From: Amycolatopsis sp. DSM 110486
GTDB taxonomy: Bacteria > Actinomycetota > Actinomycetes > Mycobacteriales > Pseudonocardiaceae
Assembly: GCF_019468465.1 (NCBI RefSeq)
Contig: NZ_CP080519.1
Coordinates: forward strand, 2,805,001 to 2,869,000
Direction: 5' to 3'
Length of the DNA: 64,000 nt
Within the stretch, counting starts at the first letter, position 1. The number at the start of each line of letters is the position of its first letter. The notes under the pieces are model-generated. The model was not told the DNA's origin and did not search any database. It saw only the letters and a program-made list of their open reading frames with translations. Below are positions 26,664 to 36,566 of this stretch, piece by piece. The position numbers and the translations under genes are program-made.

Positions 26664-26913
26664 CGCTTCCTCGGCGGACTCAGGCCCGGGCACGGCTCCC
26701 GAACGGCGGGTACTACTGAGAGTTGTCGAGGAATTCGATCAGTCGTTACCGGTTTGTGGGCACGCCCACCCGCGTCGGGGAAACCCTTACGGGGGAGCGG
26801 CCACCGGCCCTGGACGTGTCCGTCCGCCGACGGGCGGTAGCGTGGTGATTCCCAAATCGGACGTGAAACCCGTCCTCTCCCTCCGAACGCAACGAACAGC
26901 GGGGAACCGATCC

Positions 26914-27627
26914 ATGAGCGGCAAGCCCACCGGCAATCCCCTCACGCACGCAGTGCAGCTCGCGCGGGAGACCATCCCGCCGATGCACCCCGCCGGACGC
27001 CCGTTCGTCTTCGGCGGGCTGGCGGCGACGCTGGTGCTGCGCCGGTTCTCCAAGCGCCTCGGTGTGGTCGGCGCGCTCGCGACCGCGGCCACCGCCGCGT
27101 TCTTCCGCGAGCCCGCCCGCGTCGCGCCGCAGCGGGACAACATCGCGGTGGCCTCGGCCGACGGTCTGGTGTCCCTCCTCGAGGAGGCCGTGCCGCCGCC
27201 CGAGCTGGGGCTGCCCGCCGAGCCGCGGATGCGCGTGAGCGTGTTCCTGTCGGTGTTCGACGTGCACGTCCAGCGGATCCCGGCCCCCGGCGTCATCGAG
27301 AAGGTGGCCTACCGGCCGGGCAAGTTCCTCTCCGCGGACCTGGACAAGGCGAGCGAGGACAACGAGCGCAACTCCGTGCTCATGCGCACCGTCGACGGCC
27401 ACGAGCTCGTCGTCGTGCAGATCGCCGGCCTCGTCGCGCGCCGCATCCTGTGCGAGATCCACGAGGGCGACAAGGTGGCCGCGGGTGCCACCTACGGCAT
27501 CATCCGGTTCGGCTCCCGTGTCGACCTCTACCTGCCGCCCGGCAGCCGCGTGCTCGTCGAGAAGGGCCAGCGCACGGTCGGCGGCGAGACGGTGATCGCC
27601 GAACTCCCGGCACTGGCAGAAGGCTGA
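26914..27627 (+). CDS. psd: phosphatidylserine decarboxylase proenzyme
   Basis: A 237-residue proenzyme of the short bacterial type, which makes phosphatidylethanolamine from phosphatidylserine. A hydrophobic N-terminal segment (FVFGGLAATLVLRRF) precedes the catalytic domain: FFREPARV, VSVFLSVFDVHVQRIPAPGV, ERNSVLM, VQIAGLVARRILC. The self-cleavage site, where the pyruvoyl group forms at Ser, is in IIRFGSRVDLYLPPGS. ATG 26914 follows GGGGAA by 7 bases. pssA starts 4 bases after its stop, so substrate and product enzymes are co-expressed. Confidence 0.93.
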   Translation: MSGKPTGNPLTHAVQLARETIPPMHPAGRPFVFGGLAATLVLRRFSKRLGVVGALATAATAAFFREPARVAPQRDNIAVASADGLVSLLEEAVPPPELGLPAEPRMRVSVFLSVFDVHVQRIPAPGVIEKVAYRPGKFLSADLDKASEDNERNSVLMRTVDGHELVVVQIAGLVARRILCEIHEGDKVAAGATYGIIRFGSRVDLYLPPGSRVLVEKGQRTVGGETVIAELPALAEG

Positions 27628-27631
27628 TCTC

Positions 27632-28630
27632 ATGGTCCGCGTGACCACCCCGAGCATTCGGCTGCTGCCGAACGCCATCACGGTGCTGGCGCTGTGCGCC
27701 GGGCTGTCGTCCGTGCAGTTCGCGCTCACGGGCAACTACGCCATGGCCATCGCGGCCATCGGCATCGCGGCGGTGCTCGACAGCCTCGACGGGCGCATCG
27801 CGCGCCTGCTCGACGCCACGTCGAAGATGGGCGCCGAGCTCGACTCGCTGTCCGACGGCATCTCGTTCGGCGTGGCGCCGGCGCTGGTGCTGTACGTGTG
27901 GCAGTCGCACGGCGACCGCATCGGCTGGGTGGCTTCGCTGATCTTCGCCGTCTGCATGATCCTGCGCCTCGCTCGCTTCAACACCCTGCTCGACGTCACC
28001 GACAAGCCGCCGTACGCGGGGGAATTCTTCGTCGGCGTGCCCGCGCCGGCCGGCGGCCTCGTCGCCATGCTGCCGCTCATCGCGACGCTGCAGTGGGGCG
28101 AGGGCTGGTGGTCCGAGCAGTACGTGGTGATCGCCTGGACGATCGCCGTCGCCGCGCTGCTGATCAGCCGTATCCCGACGTTGTCGCTGAAGACCGTCAA
28201 GGTGCCCGCCAGGGCCATCGCGCCTCTGCTGGTGGGCGTCGGCCTGCTGGCCGCCGCGATCATCCAGTTCCCGTTGGTGGCGCTGGCCATCGCGCTGGTG
28301 CTGTACCTGCTTCACATCCCGTACGCGGTGTACCGGAACCGTTGGCTCGCCGCGCACCCCGAGGCGTGGACGGTCCCGCCGCGCGAACGCCGCGCCATCC
28401 GCCGTGCGCGTTCGCAGCGGCGCCTACGGCTGCGTCCGGCGTCTCGCCGGGTCGCGGGCGCGGCGATGCGCGCGGTGCGGCTGCCGCGCAACAGCTCGGA
28501 CTTCGTGCGGGCGACGCGAGCGTTGCGGGACCGGGACCACTCGGGCACCGGCAATTCGAGCTCGAACTCGACTTCCGGCCCGAACCAGCGCCGCCGCAGC
28601 TGGCGGCGGATCGGGATCCGGCGCCGCTGA
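27632..28630 (+). CDS. pssA: CDP-diacylglycerol-serine O-phosphatidyltransferase
   Basis: A 332-residue membrane enzyme that makes phosphatidylserine from CDP-diacylglycerol and serine. The CDP-alcohol phosphotransferase motif D-G-x2-A-R-x8-G-x3-D-x3-D is complete, from DSLDGRIARLL to GAELDSLSDG. About 6-8 membrane helices follow (IGWVASLIFAVCMILRLARF, YVVIAWTIAVAALLISRI). The C-terminal ~70 residues are a basic Arg-rich cytoplasmic tail that is longer than in many homologues. It is the second gene of the psd-pssA operon. The tail ends 10 bases from the convergent TetR gene. Confidence 0.93.
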   Translation: MVRVTTPSIRLLPNAITVLALCAGLSSVQFALTGNYAMAIAAIGIAAVLDSLDGRIARLLDATSKMGAELDSLSDGISFGVAPALVLYVWQSHGDRIGWVASLIFAVCMILRLARFNTLLDVTDKPPYAGEFFVGVPAPAGGLVAMLPLIATLQWGEGWWSEQYVVIAWTIAVAALLISRIPTLSLKTVKVPARAIAPLLVGVGLLAAAIIQFPLVALAIALVLYLLHIPYAVYRNRWLAAHPEAWTVPPRERRAIRRARSQRRLRLRPASRRVAGAAMRAVRLPRNSSDFVRATRALRDRDHSGTGNSSSNSTSGPNQRRRSWRRIGIRRR

Positions 28631-28640
28631 CGCCGGTCGC

Positions 28641-29276
28641 CTAGCGGGCCGCCGCGCGCAGGCCGGTGAGCAGCAGGTCGAGCTGGTCGTGGAAGTCCTG
28701 CACGCAGTCGACGTCCGCCAGTGACGGCAGCACGCGGTACAGGTTCGGCAGTTCCTCCGGCGTGACCATGCGGCTGAACCAGTCGCCGACGGGCTCGTCC
28801 CGCTGGGCGACGCCCCCGGCGACGGAGTCGGCCAGCGCCGCGCCGAACGTGAGTCCCATCAACGACCGGTAGCCGCGGGCGGCGGCCTCCTCGTCGAGCC
28901 CGGCGTCGAGCAGCGCGCCCAGCAGGGCGTCGATCACGCGCAACGCACCGGGCGAGCGCGGGTTCGCCTCCTCGGCCGCCAGCGCGCGCACCACGGCCGG
29001 GTGCCGCGTGAACGCCGTGTAGAGGCCCTCGGCGAGCCGGCGGACGCGGATTTCCCAGCTCCACGACGGCACCGGCAGCGGCACGGACTCGAAGACGCGC
29101 GCGGTGAGCCCGTCGAGCAGGTCACCTTTGTTCTTTACGTGGTTGTAGAGCGACATCGCCTCGACGCCGAGGCGAGCCGCGAGCTTGCGCATCGACAGCG
29201 CGCCCATGCCGTCGGCGTCCACCAGGGCCAGCGCCTCGTCGAGGACCTTTTCCCGCGTCAGGGTTTCGCGCACCAC
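28641..29276 (-). CDS. TetR-family transcriptional regulator
   Basis: A 211-residue regulator. The N-terminal HTH is REKVLDEALALVDADGMGAL, SMRKLAARLGVEAMSLYNHV, KNKGDLLDGL. The C-terminal ligand/dimer domain is of the TetR_C (tetracycline-repressor) type (LARGLYTAF-like helix, AARGYRSLMGLTFG). It is divergent from the nitroreductase-like gene across 74 bases that contain three copies of an operator-like repeat. It therefore probably represses itself and the nitroreductase; the inducer is unknown. Confidence 0.88.
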   Translation of the reverse strand: MVRETLTREKVLDEALALVDADGMGALSMRKLAARLGVEAMSLYNHVKNKGDLLDGLTARVFESVPLPVPSWSWEIRVRRLAEGLYTAFTRHPAVVRALAAEEANPRSPGALRVIDALLGALLDAGLDEEAAARGYRSLMGLTFGAALADSVAGGVAQRDEPVGDWFSRMVTPEELPNLYRVLPSLADVDCVQDFHDQLDLLLTGLRAAAR

Positions 29277-29289
29277 GGCCGAATCGTAG

Positions 29290-29330
29290 CTTACGGCGTA
29301 AGTACTTACGGTGTACGCTTACGTTGTAAG
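29290..29330. promoter_or_regulatory. three CTTAC-N3-GTAAG operator-like repeats
   Basis: CTTACggcGTAAG (29290-29302), CTTACggtGTACG (29305-29317) and CTTACgttGTAAG (29318-29330) lie between the divergent TetR and nitroreductase genes. They are probable TetR binding sites overlapping both promoters. Confidence 0.75.
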
Positions 29331-29350
29331 TATCGATCTGGAGGGACGCC

Positions 29351-29974
29351 ATGGACGCCAAAACACTGCTCACCACCACCCGGTCCGTCCGCCGCAAGCT
29401 GGACCTCGACCGTCCGGTCGACCCCGCGGTGATCGAAGACTGCCTGCGCATCGCCCAGCAGGCGCCCGCCGCCGGTGGGCTGCTGAAGGCGCAGCGCTGG
29501 GTCGCGGTGCTGGACCTGGAGCTGCGCGCCGAGGTCGCGGCGATCACCAGGAAGGCCGCGCACGAGGTGTGGCAGCACTACGCGCACCTGGCCGACACGA
29601 GCATGTTCGCCTCCGCCCGCCACCTCGTGGACAACCTCGACCGCGTGCCGGCGCTGGTGCTGCCGTGCATGCCGGGCCGGCCGCCGGCGTCGGCCGCGGA
29701 GCAGTCGTCGTTCTACGGCTCGATCTACCCCGCGATCTGGAGCTTCCAGCTCGCGCTGCGCACGCGCGGCCTCGCGAGCTCGCTGTGCAGCTACCACCTC
29801 GCCGGCCACGAGCCGGACGTCGCACGCCTGCTGGGGATCCCGGCCGACGTCACTCAGGTCGGCCTCATCGCCGTGGCGCACTCGACGCAGCGTGAGTTCT
29901 CCCCCGCCGCGCGACCACCGGTGGGCGAGATCCTGTCGTTCGACGCCTGGGCGGGGTCCGCGTCGCTAGGGTGA
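29351..29974 (+). CDS. nitroreductase-family protein
   Basis: A 207-residue FMN-type nitroreductase-fold protein. It starts TTTRSVRRKLDLDRPVDPAV with the RSVR FMN-binding motif and continues with QQAPAAGGLLKAQRW, a variable middle, SIYPAIWSFQLALRTRGLAS and LLGIPADVTQVGLIAVAH. Reduction of nitro or quinone-like compounds with NAD(P)H is likely, though the substrate is unknown. It is divergent from a TetR regulator across a triple operator. Its TGA overlaps the GTG start of the CDC48-like ATPase gene (GTGA). Confidence 0.82.
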   Translation: MDAKTLLTTTRSVRRKLDLDRPVDPAVIEDCLRIAQQAPAAGGLLKAQRWVAVLDLELRAEVAAITRKAAHEVWQHYAHLADTSMFASARHLVDNLDRVPALVLPCMPGRPPASAAEQSSFYGSIYPAIWSFQLALRTRGLASSLCSYHLAGHEPDVARLLGIPADVTQVGLIAVAHSTQREFSPAARPPVGEILSFDAWAGSASLG

Positions 29975-32259
29975 ACGGCGTGAGCGACCCGCAGATCACG
30001 CTGACCGTCAGGCACACGCCGTCCGCGCTGGATTCCCGGCGCGGAGTCGTGCGGATGCACCCCGAGGTGCTCGACGCGCTGGGCCTGCGCGCCTGGGACG
30101 CCGTGCACCTCACCGGCGCCCGCCGCAGCGCCGCGCTCGCCGCGCCGGCCGAGGAGGGCACGCCGGGGGTGGTGCTGACCGACGACGTCACGATGTCGAA
30201 CCTCGGCGTGTCCGAGGGGTCCGAGATCGTGGTGACGCCGGCCGACGTCGCGGCTGCGAAGACGGTGACGGTCTCCGGTTCGCGGCTGGCCAGCGTGTCC
30301 GTGCCGCCGCAGACGCTGCGGCTCGCGCTCACCGGAAAGGTGCTCACGCGGGGCGACGCCGTTTCGCTGCTCCCGCAGGACCTCGCACCGGCGCCGGGTT
30401 CGGACGTCGCGGCCGTGCGCGGGCAGCTGTCGCGCGCGATCGGCGCGACGTGGACCAACGAGCTGCTCACCGTCACCGCCACGGAGCCTGCGGGCGTGGT
30501 CGTGGTGGGACCGTCCACTGTGGTCAGCTGGCGCGACGGCGCCCGCACGGGCGAGACGCCGACCGACACCGTCCCCACGCGCAGCGCGACGGCCCTCGTC
30601 CGCAGCACGGCGGTGACGGCGGCCGAGGACTACCTCGACGCGGAGGTCGTCGAGGAGACGAAGCCGGAAGAGCTCGCGGAACCGATCCCACCCGTCGCCG
30701 ATCTGGTCGGCGCGGAAGGGGCCGCGCGCAAGCTCGCCGAGTGGTTCGACCTGGCGTTCCGGCGGCCGGAGCTGCTCGAGCGGCTGGGCACGTCGGCGCA
30801 CCTGGGCGTGCTGCTGTCCGGGCCGGAGGGTGTCGGCAAGGCGACGCTGGTGCGGTCCGTCGCGCAGGCCGAGAAGGTGCGCGTGGTGTCGCTGGTCGCG
30901 CCCAACATCGCCGTGCTGGAGCCGAACACGGCCCACGCCCGCCTGCGCGAGGCCGTGACCCGTGCTGCCGACGGCGACGGGCCCGGGGTTCTGCTGATCA
31001 ACGACGTCGACGCGCTCCTGCCCGCCACGCAGCCGCCACCGGTGGCCACCGTCGTCCTGGAAGAACTGCGCGCGGCCATGCGCCGCGAGGGCATCGCCGT
31101 GGTGGCGACGACGCAGCGCGCCGAGTCCGTGGACCCGCGGCTGCGCACCGCCGACCTGCTCGATCGCGAGCTCGGCCTGCCGCTGCCCGACGCGAAAACC
31201 CGGGTGGAGCTGCTGCGGATCCTGCTGCGTGACGTGCCCGTGGAACCGGGCGCCGACCTGGGCGTGCTCGCCGAGAAGACGCCCGGGTTCGTCGCCGCCG
31301 ACCTCATCGCCCTGCGCCGCGACGCCGCGCTGCGGGCCGCGCTTCGCCAGCGTGACGTCGCCGAGCCGCGGATCTCGGAGCACGACCTGCTCGACGCGCT
31401 CGCCACCGTCCGGCCGATCTCGCTGTCCACTTCGGACAACCTGGCCACGGGCGGGCTGACGCTCGACGACGTGGGCAACATGGTGGACGTCAAGCAGGCC
31501 CTCACTGAGACGGTGCTGTGGCCGCTGCGCTACCCGGATTCCTTCGCCCGCCTGGGCATCGACCCGCCGCGGGGCGTGCTGCTGTACGGCCCGCCCGGCG
31601 GCGGCAAGACGTTCCTCGTGCGCGCACTGGCCGGCACGGGCGCGCTCAACGTGTTCGCGATCAAGGGCGCCGAACTGCTGGACAAGTGGGTCGGCGAGTC
31701 GGAGCGGGCCGTGCGCGACCTGTTCCGGCGAGCCGCCGACGCCGCGCCGTCGCTGATCTTCCTGGACGAGATCGACGCGCTGGCGCCGCGACGCGGGCAG
31801 TCGTCCGACTCCGGGGTGGCCGACCGAGTGGTCGCCGCGCTGCTCACGGAGCTCGACGGCGTGGAGCCGATGCGCGAGGTCGTGGTGCTGGGCGCCACGA
31901 ACCGGCCCGAACTCGTGGACCCGGCGCTGCTGCGGCCGGGCCGGCTGGAGCGGCGCATCTACGTGCCGCCGCCCGACGCCGAGTCGCGCACCGCGATCCT
32001 GAAGGCGACGTCGAAGAACACGCCGCTGGCGTCCGATGTGGATCTGGCGGCCATCGCGTCCACCCTGGACGGTTACTCCGCCGCCGACTGCGCCGCGCTC
32101 ATCCGCGAGGCTGCGCTCACGGCGATGCGCGAGTCACTCGAGGCACACGTGGTCACCGCCGCCCACCTGGCGAAAGCACGCGAGGTCGTGCGGCCGTCGC
32201 TGGACCCGGCGCAGCTGGCGACGCTGCAGGCGTACGCGCAGGCGCAGCAGGAACGCTGA
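29971..32259 (+). CDS. CDC48/VAT-like AAA+ ATPase with two AAA domains
   Basis: A 762-residue protein. Residues ~1-190 form a CDC48-type N domain (double-psi barrel; VRMHPEVLDALGLRAWDAVH). D1 has Walker A SGPEGVGKATLV but a Walker B of VLLINDVDALL, with Val where the catalytic Glu is normal. D2 is canonical: LYGPPGGGKTFLVRAL, SLIFLDEIDALAPRRGQS, ATNRPELVDPALLRPGRLER. Such hexameric unfoldases extract or remodel proteins. D1 may bind but hydrolyse ATP poorly (inference). The GTG start overlaps the nitroreductase stop. A hairpin terminator follows. Confidence 0.92.
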   Translation: MNGVSDPQITLTVRHTPSALDSRRGVVRMHPEVLDALGLRAWDAVHLTGARRSAALAAPAEEGTPGVVLTDDVTMSNLGVSEGSEIVVTPADVAAAKTVTVSGSRLASVSVPPQTLRLALTGKVLTRGDAVSLLPQDLAPAPGSDVAAVRGQLSRAIGATWTNELLTVTATEPAGVVVVGPSTVVSWRDGARTGETPTDTVPTRSATALVRSTAVTAAEDYLDAEVVEETKPEELAEPIPPVADLVGAEGAARKLAEWFDLAFRRPELLERLGTSAHLGVLLSGPEGVGKATLVRSVAQAEKVRVVSLVAPNIAVLEPNTAHARLREAVTRAADGDGPGVLLINDVDALLPATQPPPVATVVLEELRAAMRREGIAVVATTQRAESVDPRLRTADLLDRELGLPLPDAKTRVELLRILLRDVPVEPGADLGVLAEKTPGFVAADLIALRRDAALRAALRQRDVAEPRISEHDLLDALATVRPISLSTSDNLATGGLTLDDVGNMVDVKQALTETVLWPLRYPDSFARLGIDPPRGVLLYGPPGGGKTFLVRALAGTGALNVFAIKGAELLDKWVGESERAVRDLFRRAADAAPSLIFLDEIDALAPRRGQSSDSGVADRVVAALLTELDGVEPMREVVVLGATNRPELVDPALLRPGRLERRIYVPPPDAESRTAILKATSKNTPLASDVDLAAIASTLDGYSAADCAALIREAALTAMRESLEAHVVTAAHLAKAREVVRPSLDPAQLATLQAYAQAQQER

Positions 32260-32260
32260 C

Positions 32261-32300
32261 GAAAACGGACCCCACCTTCGCGGTGGGGCCCGTTGTTTTC
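32261..32300. terminator. bidirectional hairpin terminator
   Basis: GAAAACGG(ac)CCCCACC pairs with GGTGGGG(c)CCGTTgTTTTC around a TTCGC loop between the convergent ATPase and LytR_C genes. A T-run closes the 3' side for the ATPase transcript. Confidence 0.85.
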
Positions 32301-32305
32301 GCTGG

Positions 32306-32983
32306 TCAGCTGCCCTTTGGGCTCTGGTAGTCCTTCGTGATGATCACTATCACGCCCGGGCTCGAGTTCTGGATGCCGTCGAACCGCGGCTGGGCCTGGA
32401 ACCCGAACTCGGCGGCCAGCTGCTTCGCCGCGGCCTCCTCGTCGGTGCCCGGCCGGAAGTAGGCCGTGGTGTGCGGGATCACTCCCTGCGGGTAGTTGCC
32501 GACCTCGGGCACGTTCCAGCCCGACGCGCGGAAGTCGTCGGCGGCCTGCTCGGCGAGGTGCGGGATCGTGGAGTTGTTGTAGACCCGCACGGTCACCCAC
32601 TTGTTGGACGCCTGCTGGTCGTTGCCCGGCTGCCCCGGCTGACCACCGGGCCGGCCAGGTTGGCCGGGCTGGCCCGGCTGTCCGCTGGGCTGACCAGGCT
32701 GGCTCGGCTGCCCCGACTGGCCGGCCGGCGGCGCCGAAGGTGCCGACGAAGCCGGTGAAGACGGGGCCGAAGACGAAGGCGGCGCCGCCGAGGACGACGA
32801 GCCCGGCGCCGGCTGCGACGACGAAGGCGACCCGCTCGAGCTGGTGGGCCCGGCGTTGTTGTCGCTCGATCCATTACCCGACAGCGCGGTGACGCCGCCG
32901 ACGATCGCGGCGATCACGGCGACGCCGATGAGCGCGACGCCCGCGGCCCGCATGGGCCGGGACAGTCCCGAGAAGATGCTCAT
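32306..32983 (-). CDS. LytR C-terminal domain-containing membrane protein
   Basis: A 225-residue protein. One membrane helix near the N-terminus (AGVALIGVAVIAAIVGGVTA) is followed by an 85-residue Ser/Pro then Gly/Gln/Pro-rich linker, and a C-terminal LytR_C domain (about residues 130-220: WVTVRVYNNSTIPHLAEQAA, DDFRASGWNVPEVGNYPQGV). It lacks the LCP catalytic domain with which LytR_C is often fused, so it is probably a cell-wall-associated accessory protein. Its start overlaps the stop of the DUF3263 gene (ATGA), an arrangement seen in many actinobacteria next to def. Confidence 0.88.
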   Translation of the reverse strand: MSIFSGLSRPMRAAGVALIGVAVIAAIVGGVTALSGNGSSDNNAGPTSSSGSPSSSQPAPGSSSSAAPPSSSAPSSPASSAPSAPPAGQSGQPSQPGQPSGQPGQPGQPGRPGGQPGQPGNDQQASNKWVTVRVYNNSTIPHLAEQAADDFRASGWNVPEVGNYPQGVIPHTTAYFRPGTDEEAAAKQLAAEFGFQAQPRFDGIQNSSPGVIVIITKDYQSPKGS

Positions 32984-33288
32984 GACAGTTCGATCCCCAG
33001 CCGCCTGGCGCCGCGCTTGCGCTGCCGGGCGGCGCGCGTCTTGCGCAGCCGCTTCACCAGCATCGGGTCGGCCGCCATGGCCTCAGGCTTTTCCAGCAGT
33101 GTGTTCAACAGCTGGTAGTAACGGGTCGAGGACAGCGAGAACCGTTCCCGGATGGCGTTCTCCTTGGCACCGGCGTGCCGCCACCACTGACGTTCGAACG
33201 CGAGGATCTCCACCTCACGCTCGGTCAGGCCGCCCACAATCTCCGGCGGCGACGGCTGCTCTCCAGCCATCGACTCCGCGGCGTCCAT
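32980..33288 (-). CDS. DUF3263 domain-containing protein
   Basis: A 102-residue basic protein. It contains [20 protein letters not shown] and [20 protein letters not shown], the helix-turn-helix-like core of DUF3263, and a Lys/Arg-rich tail ([18 protein letters not shown]). It probably binds nucleic acid (inference from charge and the HTH-like core). ATG 33288 follows GAGGA by about 5 bases; a second in-frame ATG at 33270 is possible. The stop overlaps the LytR_C start. It is divergent from peptide deformylase. Confidence 0.9.
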   Translation of the reverse strand: MDAAESMAGEQPSPPEIVGGLTEREVEILAFERQWWRHAGAKENAIRERFSLSSTRYYQLLNTLLEKPEAMAADPMLVKRLRKTRAARQRKRGARRLGIELS

Positions 33289-33427
33289 GCGGTCCTCGCA
33301 ATCGGTTTCGGCTGTCCTTCCGCGGGCGCCATTCAACCACGGAACCCAGGCTCGACATGGGCATCCGGCGCGGCGCGTCACGGTCCGATCCAGGTGTATC
33401 AGACGGGTCCGACTAAACTCGCTGCTC

Positions 33428-33997
33428 GTGACCGTCCACCCCATCCGCATCGCCGGCGATCCCGTGCTGCACCAGCCGACCCGTGAGGTCACGGAGTTCG
33501 ACGAGCAGCTGCGCACGCTGACCGAGGACATGTTCGAGACGATGTACGCCGCCGAAGGCGTCGGCCTCGCGGCCAACCAGATCGGCCTCGACCTGCGCCT
33601 GTTCGTCTACGACTGCCCCGACGACGAGGGCGTCGAACACCGCGGCCTGGTGGTGAACCCCAAGCTGGAGACGTCCGAGGTCCCCGAGACCATGCCGGAC
33701 CCGGACGACGACTGGGAGGGCTGCCTCTCGGTCCCCGGCGAGTCCTACCCCACCGGCCGCGCGTCGTGGGCGCGCGTGACCGGTTTCGACGTGACGGGTG
33801 AGCCGATCACCGTCGAGGGCACCGGCTACTTCGCCCGCTGCCTGCAGCACGAGACGGACCACCTCGACGGGTACCTGTACCTCGATCGCCTGGTGGGCCG
33901 CCACGCGCGGGCGGCGAAGAAGATGCTGAAGAAGAACAAATGGGGCGTGCCGGGGTTGAGCTGGCTGCCGCCGAAGGACGAGCCGGCCGAAGCCTGA
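33428..33997 (+). CDS. def: peptide deformylase
   Basis: A 189-residue metalloenzyme that removes the N-formyl group from nascent proteins. All three motifs are present: [10 protein letters not shown] (motif 1), WEGCLSVPG (motif 2, metal-binding Cys) and [10 protein letters not shown] (motif 3, HExxH-type). The GTG start at 33428 yields the usual [20 protein letters not shown] opening. The C-terminal ~20 residues ([14 protein letters not shown]) are a basic extension common in actinobacterial homologues. A 15-bp hairpin terminator follows 10 bases after the stop. Confidence 0.95.
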   Translation: MTVHPIRIAGDPVLHQPTREVTEFDEQLRTLTEDMFETMYAAEGVGLAANQIGLDLRLFVYDCPDDEGVEHRGLVVNPKLETSEVPETMPDPDDDWEGCLSVPGESYPTGRASWARVTGFDVTGEPITVEGTGYFARCLQHETDHLDGYLYLDRLVGRHARAAKKMLKKNKWGVPGLSWLPPKDEPAEA

Positions 33998-34007
33998 GTT
34001 TCTTTGT

Positions 34008-34053
34008 CGACGAGTCTCCCGGTCCCGGGTTAGGGCCGGGAGATTCGTCGTTT
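34008..34053 (+). terminator. def terminator
   Basis: A 15-bp stem (CGACGAGTCTCCCGG with one G-U pair to CCGGGAGATTCGTCG) followed by TTT lies directly after the def stop. Confidence 0.85.
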
Positions 34054-34230
34054 CAGCGGGTCAGCGGCCGAGGAAATGCTCGCGCACGACGGCGGGGTTT
34101 TATCCCAGACCTGATCCGGCATGGTGTCTGACGAAGGCACCGAACGACGACGGTTCTCTTTTTCGCCCGAGGCTTTCCTGCGCAGCCGTGATCGGTGTTG
34201 CGCCGGCGCGTTTTTTGTTGCGGGGGGCGG

Positions 34231-34362
34231 GTTTTCTGTTGTTGTCCACAACTCGGCTTCGCTGTGGACAACTCGGCTTCGGAGATTATTTTGTCGGTGG
34301 GGAGCGGTAGACTGGCCAAGGGCCGTTCCCCCGAGGATGGGTGGGGGCTTTCCCAAGGTGAG
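34231..34362 (+). repeat. dispersed intergenic element, copy A
   Basis: It contains TTGTCCACA (34242-34250) and the inverted TGTGGACAA (34263-34271), embedded in two direct copies of ACAACTCGGCTTCG. TTTTGTCGG (34289-34297), TAGACTGG (34308-34315) and a C-run/G-run inverted repeat (34326-34349) follow. The same order occurs near 41.3 kb and, reversed, near 59.9 kb. TTGTCCACA matches the streptomycete DnaA-box consensus. No gene follows it here. The surrounding gap 33998-34778 otherwise holds only the def terminator and gene relics. Confidence 0.7.
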
Positions 34363-34632
34363 TTACTGAGGACACAGGCGGCTTGGCCGCGATTTCCGGC
34401 GGTTGTGGGCCGGCGAGACGGTGAGCACGATCGGGGGCGTGGGCTCGTCAATGAAGACGGAGCCGTGCGCAACGGTGGACAGGTAATCGCGCCGGCCGCG
34501 GGAGTAGTCGGCGGAATCGCGCGGAATCCACGGAGAGCGGTGGCCTGGGGCCTCTTGACCGCTAAGGAACCGGAACCGGGCCGCGCTCATCGCCAACACC
34601 GCCACCAGTCCGGCGAGCAGAACTTTCCTCAC
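34363..34632 (-). pseudogene. possible remnant of a secreted-protein gene
   Basis: An 89-codon frame begins with a convincing signal-peptide-like start (GTG at 34632; RKVLLAGLVAVLAMSAA). It continues into sequence without domain character, and its last third is antisense to the MFS relic at 34379-34440. It is therefore more likely a decayed 5' end of an exported-protein gene than a working gene. Confidence 0.25.
34379..34440 (+). pseudogene. relic of an MFS transporter N-terminus
   Basis: Translated forward it reads RLGRDFRRLWAGETVSTIGG. This matches RLGRDFRLLWAGETVSMVG at the start of the MFS transporter encoded at 25460, with very similar DNA over about 45 bases. It has no start codon, is preceded by an in-frame TGA, and degenerates into unrelated sequence within 20 codons. 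Confidence 0.6.
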
Positions 34633-34778
34633 GAGGCGCCCCGAAGTCGGCGCAGGTGACGGTCATGTGACCGCCTGTCGGCCGGATGCTCCGATCCGGT
34701 GAAGAACACACCGGACGCGGGGGTGGCTTGTGCTCGCATGATCCGCCGTGGCATGGTCGAGGGACAACCTCATAACCA

Positions 34779-34889
34779 ACGCGGGAGCTCGCGCCTTGGC
34801 GGGCTGAGAGGGCGGCTGGTGTCTGTCTGTGGACACCCGGTGCCGCCGACCGCATGAACCTGACCGGGTAATGCCGGCGTAGGGAGTGA
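34779..34889 (+). ncRNA. TPP riboswitch upstream of thiC
   Basis: A THI-box aptamer. CGCGGGAGCTC opens P1/P2, and GGGCTGAGAGGGCGGCT is the conserved CUGAGA (pyrimidine-sensing) loop. A variable P3 hairpin (GTGTCTGTCTGTGGACAC) follows, then ACCGCATGAACCTGACCGGG with the conserved ACCUGA, and TAATGCCGGCGTAGGGAG, which closes the structure. The closing GGGAG is also the ribosome binding site of thiC, so TPP binding should block translation initiation. Confidence 0.95.
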
Positions 34890-36539
<1,650 letters not shown>

Positions 36540-36566
36540 TTCCACCCGCTATTAGAGGCAGTAGTC

